From assembly GCA_028015205.1 (NCBI GenBank), contig CM051514.1, positions 24,072,150-24,136,149 of the forward strand: DNA of 64,000 bases. The letters are read 5' to 3'. Below the pieces are notes generated by a model. That model was not told the DNA's origin and did not search any database. It was given only the letters and a program-made list of their open reading frames with translations. This document shows positions 1 through 11,054 of the stretch, piece by piece. Numbering within the stretch: position 1 is the first letter of the stretch; each line of letters starts with the position of its first letter. Origin of the DNA: Mytilisepta virgata (Eukaryota; Mollusca; Bivalvia; Mytilida; Mytilidae). The translations under genes and the position numbers were made by a program.

Positions 1-984
1 CCTGCTGTCACAAATAATGTCTCCTAATACGTCACAAAGCCTTTATACAGAGATTACAGAGCGACTGAGCAGGGTGGTATAGACGCAGGGAAGTATGATA
101 ATCATAAATATCAGAGCCTCAACAAATTACCCTTCGCACTGTATTATTACTAGAAAATTTCAAAATAAAGAATTTCAACCAACTCACGAAAACTGATATG
201 CAAAATTTGTGAGTGAAAAAGTTGAATTTTTTACATATACATATTCTTCATTAATGATTATGATTAAATGAAGGTTAAGTTTACAAACACCTTATTACAT
301 GCACATTAAGCAATTTACTGTAAAAAAAAAGATTTTTTTAATTGACCAGATTATTTATCAGTTTTAAGTATTATCTGTGTTCATATAAATATTTAAACGT
401 TTATAAGGGGAGGTAATTCTTTATTTCTCCATAAAAATGGTTGGAAAGTTTTACTATCCTTTGATCTGTCTCTTATGAACAATAAATTTGGGTAAAATCA
501 TCATGAAATGGATGTTTTCACAATTATCAATTCACACAAATATAATATTTGAACTTTAAAAGCAAGTTTACTATTTCCAATTATTTTTAAAATATACTAA
601 TTTTCAATTATAATTGACAATCCTAACAACACTAATCACATGAAAATTAAATACTGTCAGCACAGTTCTTGAGATTTATATATAAAACAATCCTACATTT
701 GTTTTCCTATGGCCTTTTTTTATAAATTAATTTTTGAGATTTTGGGTAAATTCAATAAATGAACAATTACAAGAGGAAAAAAATGAATGAAAAAAAAAAA
801 GAACATTAATTTCTAAAAGTGCATCAACTTTAAGGTTTTTAATCACCCTTCGTCAAGTTTGATCAATAAAAGAAAAAAATTTGTCATTCTATGAGGAAAT
901 ATTACTTCATTGTCTACCTAGTTTGCCAAGGGAGATAATTACTTCCCTTCTGCTCAAAGGACCAAAGGGAGATAATAATTTTTT
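1..984. other. AT-rich non-coding, probable DCAKD intron 2
   Basis: No exon-like reading frame or recognisable repeat was seen. The stretch lies downstream of DCAKD exon 2 on the minus strand and is best read as intron. Confidence 0.4.
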
Positions 985-1237
985 TAGTTGGGGTTTTACG
1001 CTGTTTTCAGCACATTTGGCTATTTTGCGGCGGCCAGTTTTTATTAGTGGAGGAAGCCGGAGTACCCGAGAGAGAACCACGACCTTCGGTAGGAAAATTG
1101 GCAATTCTTGTCAATTAAGATCGGAGTCGAGCACATCCTGCCACAGGTGAGATTCGAACTCACAACCTCAGCGTTGACAGGCTAGTGATCATTAGTAGTC
1201 ATGACGAACTACCTAGACCACTCGGCCACCGAGGTCC
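985..1237 (-). mobile_element. tRNA-derived SINE, copy 1
   Basis: On the minus strand the element starts with a tRNA-like head: an A box TGGCCGAGTGG and a B box GTTCGAATCTC. A conserved body follows, and it ends in a short T-rich (plus strand) tail. It is about 90% like the copies at 44984 and 47152. GAGATAAT flanks both sides (969-976 and 1239-1246), a likely target-site duplication. It lies in the DCAKD intron downstream of exon 2. Confidence 0.85.
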
Positions 1238-1360
1238 TGAGATAATTATACATTGGGGAATTTTGTTAAAGGAGATTACTGGCTTATGTTTTTCATTATG
1301 GCTATAATTCAAAATGTGATGGATTAAATAACGATTATCTTGTAAAAACTTTTTACTTAC

Positions 1361-1564
1361 CACTTATGAAAGCTTTCAAAATTTTCCATAGCATTGATTT
1401 GTAAATCTCAGGATGTGTTATTGAGTTCAGAAGTTTTCTTTTTGCAGGATCATTAAAAATAATCTGCCCTAATTTCTCTCTGTTTATTTCCCCATTTCCT
1501 TGCAAAACATCATCTCCAAATTTTATCTTGATTTTCTTCCATGCTCTGGTCCCAGGGAATACCA
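1361..1564 (-). CDS. DCAKD: DCAKD exon 2
   Basis: 204 bases between an acceptor (TTTTAG) and a donor (GTAAGT). The first two bases complete a Val codon split by the intron. The product matches the DCAKD segment around FGDDVL and NSITHPEI. It ends in phase 1 at a Gly codon, as expected before the next family exon. Confidence 0.9.
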
Positions 1565-4500
1565 CTAAAATTGAAACTATTATCTTTTACTTATTATTAA
1601 TAAATTTTCTTACGAAATAACTTATGAAATGGGGGTTTTTGGTTTATTTTTTTTTGTAGATTTGAAATATTTCTTCAAGTTCTGAAAAAATAATCCCCAT
1701 ATAAGCTGCGAGTCTGCATCATTCATGCTAATACTCCATAAATATATATTTCAGAAGTCCAGCATATGCTTATCAATGAAAACAATGGTACTGTTCTATA
1801 AACATTTCTCATGGAATCCAGTCATTCTTTGATTACACTCCAGGCTCACTCTCAATAGATAATGGAATAACATGAGCTTAGTTGACCGTACACATCAGAC
1901 ACTTGCAAGTAAGTTTACAATCAGTGGATTGAATGGGCACACAATTGTTGTTTACCCCCTTTGAAAATGTTTCGAGGGTTAAATAGTCATCTTTTAAAAG
2001 AAACGTGGAGGTTATCACCCCCATGATTACAAAAATTATCTGTAATTGTGCTAATCCCTTTTGGGATTCTGTGTCCGGGGCTATTTTTCTGACTTGGAAG
2101 GCAAGTCAAAAAAATAGCTCCAGACACAGAATCCCAGGCAGAAAATGTCAAAGGGATTAGGATTGTGCATGAAACATTGCATATTCAGGTGGAAAATTTT
2201 CAACGAACCACAGAGGGTCCCATAAATTATTTCTGTTCATTATCATTATCTCTTTAATGTTACAGACATAGCTCTAACAGGAAATATATTTTTGATTTTA
2301 AAATATTTTTTGTCAATCAATATTCTCTCGTTTCAAGTTCCTGCATTTGAAACAATTGCCAGTTACAAACAATGAGAGTTTATCAATAAAATAAATAATT
2401 TATTGCTAAGATAAGTTTTGAAAAGATTAAAGCTTCAATTTTACCTTCAAAATACAATAAACAGAGCTTTGTTTTGTATAAAATCAAAATTATTCTGTAA
2501 AAAAAATTATGAAACTTTGGATTATCTCCCTTTTACATACTTCTGGTAATTTTGTCAATTCTATAAAACTTTTCTCCATACTATCTTAGATTATTATTTC
2601 AGCTTGCCATACTTTAGCTTCTTGCATCATGTGCATCTAATTTGTCAAATTAGCATGAATGTTTATCAAGTAACACCCACTTTTGTAACTTTGAAACTTC
2701 TTTAGGTTTCATACATATTTGTTTATTTTAATGCAAGGATTAAATATTTCAATTAAAATCTAAATCAGTAAAACAATTTACACATCATGAATACTTATAG
2801 GATAACTAATTCAAGAATTTGAATATCGCAAAATATTCAACGAGTGACAGAAAAACACCTTAATTCACGAATGCATGCAGCACATAAGGGAATTATTAGT
2901 GTTTTCCGGTCACAAGTGGAATATTTTCGATATTCAAATTCTTGAATTAGCTATACTGTTTATTATATTGATAAAATAGACAAAAAAATGCTTCATAAGT
3001 GACATATTATCCTTAGATCCCTTACTGAATCTTTCGACTGTTAGTAACACCCATATATGGCAAGAAATTAGTCCAAGTCAATTTTAATACACTGTCCAAT
3101 ATTGAAATGGTTACAAAACAGTTACGTAAGTTTTACCCTTCTACATATATGGCAAGAAATTAGTCCAAGTCAATTTTAATACACTTGTTTTGTAACCAGT
3201 TACAAAATAGTTACACACTCTAACACCTCAATGTTCTTCTCTATTTGAAATTGTTGCATACTTTTACCCATCTCAACAACATCTCATGGTTACAAACCTG
3301 TTACATAAGTTTTACCCTTCTTTATACAGAAAGGGTTACAAAACAGTTACATAAGTTTTACCCCCCCCCCTTTATACAGAAAGGGTTACAAAATAGTTAT
3401 ATAAGTTGTACCATTCTTAATATAGAAATGGTTACAAAACAGTTACATAATGAAGTTTTACCCTCCTTTATACAGAAAGGGTTACAAAACAGTTACATAA
3501 GTTTTACCCTTCTTAATATTGAAATGGTTACAAAACAGTTACGTAAGTTTTACCCTTCTTTATACAGAAAGGGTTACAAAACAGTTACATAAGTTTTACC
3601 CTCCTTTATACAGGTCACAAAACAGTTACATAAGTTTTACCCTCCTTTATACAGAAATGGTTACAAAACAGTTACATAAGTTTTACCCCCCCCCCCTTTA
3701 TACAGAAAGGGTTACAAAATAGTTATATAAGTTGTACCATTCTTAATATAGAAATGGTTACAAAACTGTTACATAATGAAGTTTTACCCTGCTTTATACA
3801 GAAAGGGTTACAAAACAGTTACATAAGTTTTACCCTTCTTAATATTGAAATGGTTACAAAACAGTTACGTAAGTTTTACCCTCCTTTATACAGAAAGGGT
3901 TACAAAACAGTTACAAAGTCTTATTAATTAAGAAATGGGCAGCATTATTTAAATTCTTATCAAGACAGAGAATTTTTGAAAAAACTACATCCCAGGAAGG
4001 GAAATAACTTGCTTCAAAAAGATTTTCAGGAAAGGGCTTAGCTACGATAATGACTCTGCAGAGTTTTCAAAGGAACTTCCCTTATGTAGCTAGAAAGGGT
4101 TATAGGTGGGGGGTTATTTTCATTGAATAAATTTTTGTTTTATTACTATAGGTGCACTTTGGCATTTGTTACAACGTGGTTGACCAGCAGTACTTTGCCC
4201 TTTGTGTGGGACGACCCAGCTATGAGTGAAGAAGTAGCCCAATTAGCAGTATATCTAGCTAATGGAGCTGTAAGTTTTTTTTTCAGAATGTTTTATGCAT
4301 GAGTGTAATTGCCAACATAAAATGTATCCAATATGATGTCATTAATTATTAAATAAACATGTTTTATGTAAAATATTAAAACAATTTTATTACTTCACTT
4401 GATCTAAAATAATTGGTTCTACTGCATCTGTTTTCAATGTTTTGTTGTCTTACAATCTTTAAAAAGAAACATTTACACCATGCAACTAGATTTACCAAAT

Positions 4501-7500
4501 TCAACGAAAGGTGTTAAGATTTATTAACATAAGCCTATATGAAATGGATTTTTTTTACATGTATTTCAAATAGTTATACAACTAACACAGCAGGAAACAA
4601 ATAAGAAAACTGAATTTATTTTCATAGGTACGTGGTAAAGCTGGCGAAGATGTAAAAACACCACTCACTGGTTGCCTTGTAACTGCCAATTTTGATCTGT
4701 CAGTATTATTTAAGTAAGTATTTGAGATAAGAATAAATACATTACATTATATGTTATGTCTGAGAACCTTTTTACTCTTCATAACGGTAATTTCCAAAAC
4801 TTCACTGTAAAGGAGGCAACTGGAGTTCAAACTGGGTACATCTTAAATTTATATGGAAAATGTGGGCAACCCAGTTTAAATTTTGCTGCATGAATATCCA
4901 TGATGAATTTACAAGGAACAACTAATTACATAAATAATTAACCTCCAACATTGCCCAATACCATTTAATTTTATAATACTCATAATTTAATTTAGGTTCT
5001 TCAGTCGCTTAGTGGTATTTCCACTAAATGCCCTCAACCGCCAGAAGGAGACTGGTGATGCCAGAATGGTGGAGGACAAGGCTCAGGAAGCATCGACAGC
5101 CTTTCCAGCTGTGATGTCTGCAATCAACACCATCTGCATAGAAGATGTGGCAGCTGAAGTAAATAGGTTACAGCTTGATGCAGACATTCGTGTCCTGGAA
5201 GGCATTTCTGTCCCACTGCTGGTTGCCAGAATTGTAAGTTTTTTGCAAATGTCTCTTAATAATGGCAAAACATTAAACCTGTGTTAAAAAATACTGAACT
5301 GGAAATTTCAAAAAGTGATAACAATGACATCAGAGAGAACTTATTTTAAAATATGATAGTAAATTATAAAATAGAATGAAAAAGAAAAGGTAAAAGGGTT
5401 AAACTAGTACTTAAGAGGTGATCTCTTGGAAATCTCATCAAATAGATAAATTGTGCCTTGGTCTTAAGCACATAATATAGATGTTAGTGTACTTTACTAA
5501 ATAATATTTATAAATTAATCTCTTTATTTTCAGATTCTGAATATGTGTGGGCGTTACGATTTAATCCATATGGTAACGTCATACGTAAAAGACACCATGT
5601 TGCCATACTACAGAACAGCGTTAGAATTGGCAGCTGAGCCGCCGCAGGATCCACTCAACATGCCTGCTGGTGGTGATTCGTTCATTAGAAAGATTTTGTC
5701 AGTAATACAGAATAATGTAAGTTGTAATTCCAAATATATTTTCCTCTTGTTAGAAACTCTAAATAAATGAGATCAGATCAAAAAGTTATTTCTGAGAAGC
5801 ATATTCCTGCTACTTCTATAAAATTTTGCAACATGGCAAAATTGTATATTTAATTTGAAAAGACAAAATTAAAGAATTTAAAAATAAGACACATATATTC
5901 CCCTCATACATGCAGAACTAATCATTGGATTGTAATGTTATATAGGGCTCCAATGGCACCTGTTCCTTGATAAAGGATGTAGTTGCAATCAGAAGAGACA
6001 GGTTGCAGTTCCTGCCATCTCGAATTCTAAGGAGAGAAGTATTGGAAAAAGGTGGGAAGACCAACCACACAGTTCGCCTTTTGGGAAGACCGACCAAATG
6101 TGTGGTTCTTCCATCAGAAGCGTTTGGTGACCTGTGGGTGGTGGTCAAAGCTGCTTTGGATGGTGAGAATTCATAATTTTTTCCTCTGGCATAAAGTCAA
6201 CTATTTTGTTATCATAAGATGTTATATACAATATCTACTATAGAGAACAAAGATACCTAAGGAGGAAATAAAAAAAACGTAATCCATTGGACAGATAAAC
6301 CCAGGAAAACAAATGAACAACAACAAGCACAACAAACAAACACTGAAAACTAAAAAACAATGAACAACATACCAATATTAAATGCCAAAATAATGTTTTT
6401 TTTATGAATTTTTATGCAAGTAAGTGACAAAAGACAATTTGTACATTTTTACAGCTAATTTTTGGTTTCATTTCTTCAATTTACCACTTTAAAATTTCAG
6501 AACCTAGTGTTGAAGAACCTGAGATTGAAGGGGAAGCCCTAAGATCACCTGAACTAGAGATTCAAGAAGAAGCTATGATACAACCAAACCAGTCTGCTTC
6601 TGAGATGGATTTAACACCACCACCAGAAACACCTGAACAACCAGCTCAAGATGTTTGTGAGATTGCCGTGACACAGGAACCAGCAACTGAAAGCCAAGAA
6701 CCAGAAACTGAAAGCCAAGATCCAGAAACTGAAAGCCAAGAACCAGCATCTGAAAGCCAAGAACCAGCAACATCTGTACCAAATGAAGGAACACCACCAA
6801 ATTGCTCACCACCAACAATCCAGGTTGAGGCTATAGTGCACCCTGTTCCACATAAAGATCTACCTCAGATTTTGAATCTGATGCCAGTTAACCTGCCCTT
6901 TCCTAAACGTAGGAAATTAGATAAGGAGGTAAGCTAAGTAAAATAATTTTATGTCAGTATAAATCCTCTTTATGTATTATTTAAACAATAAATTAAAGAA
7001 CATGAAAGATCAATGATGACATACCAATCAATAAAAGCAACTTCATATCCATATAATCTTCCTATAGAAATATTGTATTAAGGTTTACACGATATTCATG
7101 ATATTAGAGAAGGTAGAAAAAAATACATAATGGCTTTACAATTCAAAAATATACTGCTTTCCATAGAATGTGTTTGTGAAATTTGTGGACATGAAATACA
7201 TGTATTTAACTTTCTTCTTTTCCAGCGTGTACCTTGTAGCAGCTGCAAGAAAGTTGGAGGTAGTGCCCTACTGTGGGTTGCATGTACAACATGTGAAGGC
7301 TGGTTCCATAGAAAGTGCACAAACCTGACCCCTGCAGAATATAGAAGATTGCAGGCAGACACTATGTTGCCCTGGAAGTGTCCAAAGTGCTGTTGATGAC
7401 AAATTATACACTTTTAGACAGTAGTCAGATCTTTAAGAATGTATATTTTATATTTATTAAATGTATATATTTTCTTGTGTATAGTGTTTTATCATGTTTT

Positions 7501-10500
7501 TTAATTTATATTGTTAGATGTCAAAATATTTATATTGTTATATCAAGTGATGAAGTTGATATAAATTATTGTTATGTGTTGCGTCTTTTCATTTGTTTGT
7601 TAAAATCATGTAAATAAATGAATTACTTAATACTTTTTATTTGTTCATTATTCAATAACATTTGGATAAAAATGCTTTCAAGAAAACACTAAAGCCAAGG
7701 CCACTTTCTAGTCCTTGCAAATATAATTGTTTACAAACAGTAAAAAAATAAACTGATATATCTTTGATAAATCCAAAGCAGTTAATAAAAAATGGGGGAA
7801 AAAACTTGTAGCAGTAACATGGTGCTTACATGTTTTTACATGTAATTTTCAATGAAACGAGTGTACGCAAACTGTTTTGTAATTGGTATAGTCTGACAGC
7901 CTGAAAAACATCTATTGATGTGAACTCATTCTGTTCATCTTTCCAATCTATGTTGATTGTGAGTGTTGGATATCCCTTCAGATATTTCTGCATTTTGTCT
8001 TAAACAAAATTGTAACTGGTATGTAACCAGTTAAGAAATTATCAAAAAGATAGTAACTGGTATGTAGCCCTTTTATGAAAAAGCTTCAAAAAGATTTGTA
8101 ACTGGTTTGTAACCATTTTAAAAGAAAGCCTCAAAAAGATATGTAACTGGTATGTAACCCTTTTAAAAGAAAGCCTCAAAAAAAAGATTTGTAACTGGTA
8201 TGTAACCCTTTTATGAAAAAGCCTCAAAAAGATTGTAACTGGTATGTAACCAGTTTATGAAAAAGCATCAAAAAGATTTGTAACTGGTATGTAACCAGTT
8301 TATAAAATAAAGACTAAAATAAATTGTAACTGATATGTAACCATTTTAAAAGAAAGCCTCAAAAAGATTTGTAACTGGTATGTAATCCTTTTATGAAAAA
8401 GCCACAAAAAGATTTGTAACTGATATGTAACCCTTTTATGAAAAAGCCTCAAAAAGATTTGTAACTGATATGTAATCATTTTAAAAGAAAGCCTCAAAAA
8501 GATTTGTAACTGATATGTAACCAGTTGATAAAATAAAGACTAAAATAAATTGTAACTGATATGTAACCATTTTAAAAGAAAGCCACAAAAAGATTTGTAA
8601 CTGATATGTAACCCTTTTATGAAAAAGCCTCAAAAAGATTTGTAACTGATATGTAACCATTTTAAAAGAAAGCCTCAAAAAGATTTGTAACTGATATGTA
8701 ACCATTTTAAAAGAAAGCCACAAAAAGATTTGTAACTGGTATGTAACCCTTTTAAAAGAAAGCCTCAAAAAGATTTGTAACTGATATGTAACCATTTTAA
8801 AAGAAAGCCTCAAAAAGATTTGTAACTGATATGTAACCATTTTAAAAGAAAGCCTCAAAAAAGATATGTAACTGGTATGTAACCAGTTTATGAAAAAGCC
8901 TCAAAAAGATTTGTAACTGGTATGTAACCAGTTTATAAAATAAAGACTAAAATAAATTGTAACTGATATGTAACCATTTTAAAAGAAAGCCACAAAAAGA
9001 TTTGTAACTGATATGTAACCCTTTTATGAAAAAGCCTGAAAAAGATTTGTAACTGATATGTAACCATTTTAAAAGAAAGCCTCAAAAAGATTTGTAACTG
9101 ATATGTAACCATTTTAAAAGAAAGCCACAAAAAGATTTGTAACTGGTATGTAACCCTTTTATGAAAAAGCCTCAAAAAGATTTGTAACTAGTATGTAACC
9201 AGTTTATAAAATAAAGACTAAAATAAATTGTAACTGATATGTAACCATTTTAAAAGAAAGCCACAAAAAGATTTGTAACTGGTATGTAACCCTTTTAAAA
9301 GAAAGCCTCAAAAAGATTTGTAACTGATATGTAACCATTTTAAAAGAAAGCCTCAAAAAGATTTGTAACTGATATGTAACCATTTTAAAAGAAAGCCTCA
9401 AAAAAGATATGTAACTGTTATGTAACCAGTTTATGAAAAAGCCTCAAAAAGATTTGTAACTGGTATGTAACCAGTTTATAAAATAAAGACTAAAATAAAT
9501 TGTAACTGATATGTAACCATTTTAAAAGAAAGCCACAAAAAGATTTGTAACTGATATGTAACCCTTTTATGAAAAAGCCTCAAAAAGATTTGTAACTGAT
9601 ATGTAACCATTTTAAAAGAAAGCCTCAAAAAGATTTGTAACTGATATGTAACCAGTTGATAAAATAAAGACTAAAATAAATTGTAACTGATATGTAACCA
9701 TTTTAAAAGAAAACCACAAAAAGATTTGTAACTGGTATGTAACCCTTTTATGAAAAAGCCTCAAAAAGATTTGTAACTGATATGTAACCATTTTAAAAGA
9801 AAGCCTCAAAAAGATTTGTAACTGGTATGTAACCCTTTTAAAAGAAAGCCTCAAAAAGATTTGTAACTGGTATGTAACCAGTTTATAAAATAAAGACTAA
9901 AATAAATTGTAACTGATATGTAACCATTTTAAAAGAAAGCCACAAAAAGATTTGTAACTGGTATGTAACCCTTTTATGAAAAAGCCTCAAAAAGATTTGT
10001 AACTGATATGTAACCATTTTAAAAGAAAGCCTCAAAAAAGATATGTAACTGGTATGTAACCCTTTTATGAAAAAGCCTCAAAAAGATTTGTAACTGATAT
10101 GTAACCAGTTTATAAAATAAAGACTAAAATAAATTGTAACTGATATGTAACCATTTTAAAATAAAGCCACAAAAAGATTTGTAACTGATATGTAACCCTT
10201 TTATAAAAAAGCCTCAAAAAGATTTGTAACTGGTATGTAACCCTTTTAAAAGAAAGCCTCAAAAAGATTTGTAACTGGTATTTAACCCTTTTACGAAAAG
10301 TCTAAAAACGATTTGTAACTGGTATGTAACCAGTTTATAAAATAAAGCCTTCTATAATATATATACCTTTCAGAATTGGTTAAGTGTCACCATTTTGTAA
10401 CTGGTTACAAAACAAGTGTATTAAAATTGACTTGGACTAGTTTCTTGCCATATCTAGTAACACCCTTGACGATGTTAAATAAAAACCGATCTTTCACTGA

Positions 10501-10781
10501 GTAAAAGTATCGAATTTATTTTCACTGGAAATTACGCTAAATCACCATCATCAATGAGCTGATATATATTTATAATTCTGAATGTTATTAATATTTTTCA
10601 ATACCATCTTTAACATTTTATTAAATTTCTTTTCCTGTCAATGTTATTCACTAAGATTGTTTGTACCTTCTCTTGCAATAAGATCTGCATCTAGAATTAT
10701 ACATCCAAATTCCTCAGAGAAGATTCTAGACACTGTACTTTTCCCAGTTGCAATGCCACCAGTTAACCCAACCAAAAACAT
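1361..10781 (-). CDS. DCAKD: Dephospho-CoA kinase domain-containing protein, 5' two exons
   Basis: Two minus-strand exons encode the N-terminal part of a dephospho-CoA kinase, the enzyme that phosphorylates the 3'-hydroxyl of dephospho-CoA in the last step of CoA synthesis. Exon 1 (10667-10781) starts MFLVGLTGG and holds the P-loop GGIATGKS at residues 8-15. Exon 2 (1361-1564) continues in phase 1 and holds the family motif [10 protein letters not shown]. Joining at GT/AG sites gives an uninterrupted frame of about 105 residues that lines up with the animal DCAKD family, usually around 230 residues. The remaining exons must lie left of position 1, since exon 2 ends in a good donor (GTAAGT) and nothing like the rest of the kinase is seen in 1-1360. 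The single intron visible here is 9,102 bp and contains a whole mobile element with another gene on the opposite strand. Confidence 0.9.
2049..2160. mobile_element. Foldback (hairpin) element
   Basis: Two arms of about 50 bases are inverted copies around a short centre near 2100. Matching pieces include TGGGATTCTGTGTC against GACACAGAATCCCA, and the outer ends read CTAATCCCTTT and AAAGGGATTAG. It looks like a small non-autonomous DNA element. No target duplication was identified. Confidence 0.7.
2811..2955. mobile_element. Foldback (hairpin) element
   Basis: Long inverted arms: CTAATTCAAGAATTTGAATA on the left is mirrored by its complement ending at about 2953. Matching continues with a few mismatches nearly to the centre. 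It is non-coding and lies just outside the large element that starts at 3053. Confidence 0.75.
3101..3918 (+). repeat. Minisatellite array, unit 45-46 bp (left arm)
   Basis: About 17 copies of a unit carrying GGTTACAAAACAGTTACATA followed by a TTTTACCC-rich part and TATACAGAAA. Some copies have expanded C runs. A second copy of the element's terminal sequence interrupts the array near 3145-3290. Confidence 0.9.
4152..7396 (+). CDS. ATPase-like protein with C-terminal PHD finger, 5' partial
   Basis: Seven exons join in frame: 4152-4269, 4628-4713, 4996-5233, 5534-5716, 5946-6162, 6501-6928 and 7226-7396 (stop TGA), giving 479 visible residues. All junctions are GT/AG. Near the start are an acidic Walker-B-like stretch (PFVWDDP), a TANFD stretch resembling sensor 1, and FFSRLVVFP resembling an arginine-finger strand. 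This resembles the second half of a P-loop ATPase or helicase core; that reading is inference. Exon 6 is acidic with repeated ESQEP units and ends in a basic KRRK cluster. Exon 7 is a PHD finger with the order C4-H-C3 and the usual GWFH and WKCPKC. No Walker A exon or start codon was found between 1565 and 4151, so the copy may be 5'-truncated. AATAAA lies near 7613. It sits inside the 3053-10455 element. Confidence 0.8.
7397..8003 (+). other. 3' UTR and spacer of the PHD gene
   Basis: AT-rich sequence after the stop codon. An AATAAA motif at about 7613 could end the transcript. Nothing else was seen up to the right-hand minisatellite. Confidence 0.4.
8004..10348 (-). repeat. Minisatellite array, unit 45 bp (right arm)
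   Basis: About 50 copies of a 45-bp unit containing TTTGTAACTGATATGTAACC and AAAGCCTC. Higher-order blocks recur, marked by a variant unit with AATAAAGACTAAAATAAATT. Because 45 is a multiple of three, the array leaves long open frames that repeat a 15-residue motif; these are not taken as genes. Confidence 0.95.
10397..10455 (-). repeat. Right terminal inverted repeat of the 7.4-kb element
   Basis: Complement of the left end at 3145-3214 over about 58 bases, including AGTCCAAGTCAATTTTAATA and the GTAACCAGTTAC palindrome. It is followed at once by the direct repeat AGTAACACCC. Confidence 0.8.
10667..10781 (-). CDS. DCAKD: DCAKD exon 1
   Basis: 115 coding bases, 38 codons plus one base. The start ATG is at 10781-10779 and directly precedes the hydrophobic strand and Walker A motif, as in the family. 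The donor is GAAG|GTACAA. Confidence 0.9.
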
Positions 10782-11054
10782 GTCCTTTCCCGGAATAGAC
10801 TCCTTCCTATACAATAATATCTGTATAGTATGTCATTGATAACACTGTGCTGTAATCGAACCAATAGTGTACCGGTATATATTAAAATGTAGCTTCAAAA
10901 ATTTTCACTTCAAAACAAATTATTATGATAGATATTTATCTTTTAAGAATATTCTCTTCACGAACCATTATAAATTTGCTTTTCCGACCTTTAGTTCGAT
11001 GCTTGATATATCCGGAGATTGACATTATGGCATCGCTGCATATTACAAGAAAAG
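10782..11054. promoter_or_regulatory. Divergent promoter region between DCAKD and RBM48
   Basis: Only 273 bp separate the two start codons, which point away from each other. No clear TATA box at a fitting distance was identified. Shared regulation is inferred from the head-to-head arrangement alone. Confidence 0.6.

Larger units (their letters stand above)
3053..10455 (+). mobile_element. 7.4-kb TIR element with minisatellite arms and a cargo gene
   Basis: The ten bases AGTAACACCC flank the element on both sides (3043-3052 and 10456-10465). Inside them the ends are inverted copies: TATGGCAAGAAA at the left, its complement at the right, with similarity continuing for about 60 bases through a GTAACCAGTTAC palindrome. 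The left terminal motif occurs twice (3053 and 3145). Each end then carries a 45-bp minisatellite, and the two arrays share GGTTACA...CAGTTACA in opposite orientation. A spliced gene lies between the arrays. Long repeat-built inverted ends with a 9-11 bp duplication are known for Foldback and Mutator-like elements. Which superfamily this belongs to is inference, as no transposase was recognised. Confidence 0.7.

Noticed and set aside
1140..1237. tRNA gene (A and B box on the minus strand)
   Set aside because: The cloverleaf is incomplete, it is joined to a SINE body, and three such copies occur with target duplications.
3245..3722. Plus-strand open frames with repeated NSYISFTLL
   Set aside because: Translation of the left minisatellite array, same reason.
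8042..9854. Several minus-strand open frames repeating a 15-residue motif ([13 protein letters not shown])
   Set aside because: They come from a 45-bp minisatellite whose unit is a multiple of three; there is no start, domain or codon pattern of a real gene.
3101..10348. CRISPR-like look of regularly spaced repeats
   Set aside because: Units are contiguous with no unique spacers, and the genome is eukaryotic.
11019..11054. Upstream in-frame ATG for RBM48
   Set aside because: It would add 12 residues that do not resemble the family; the ATG at 11055 is preferred, though not proven.
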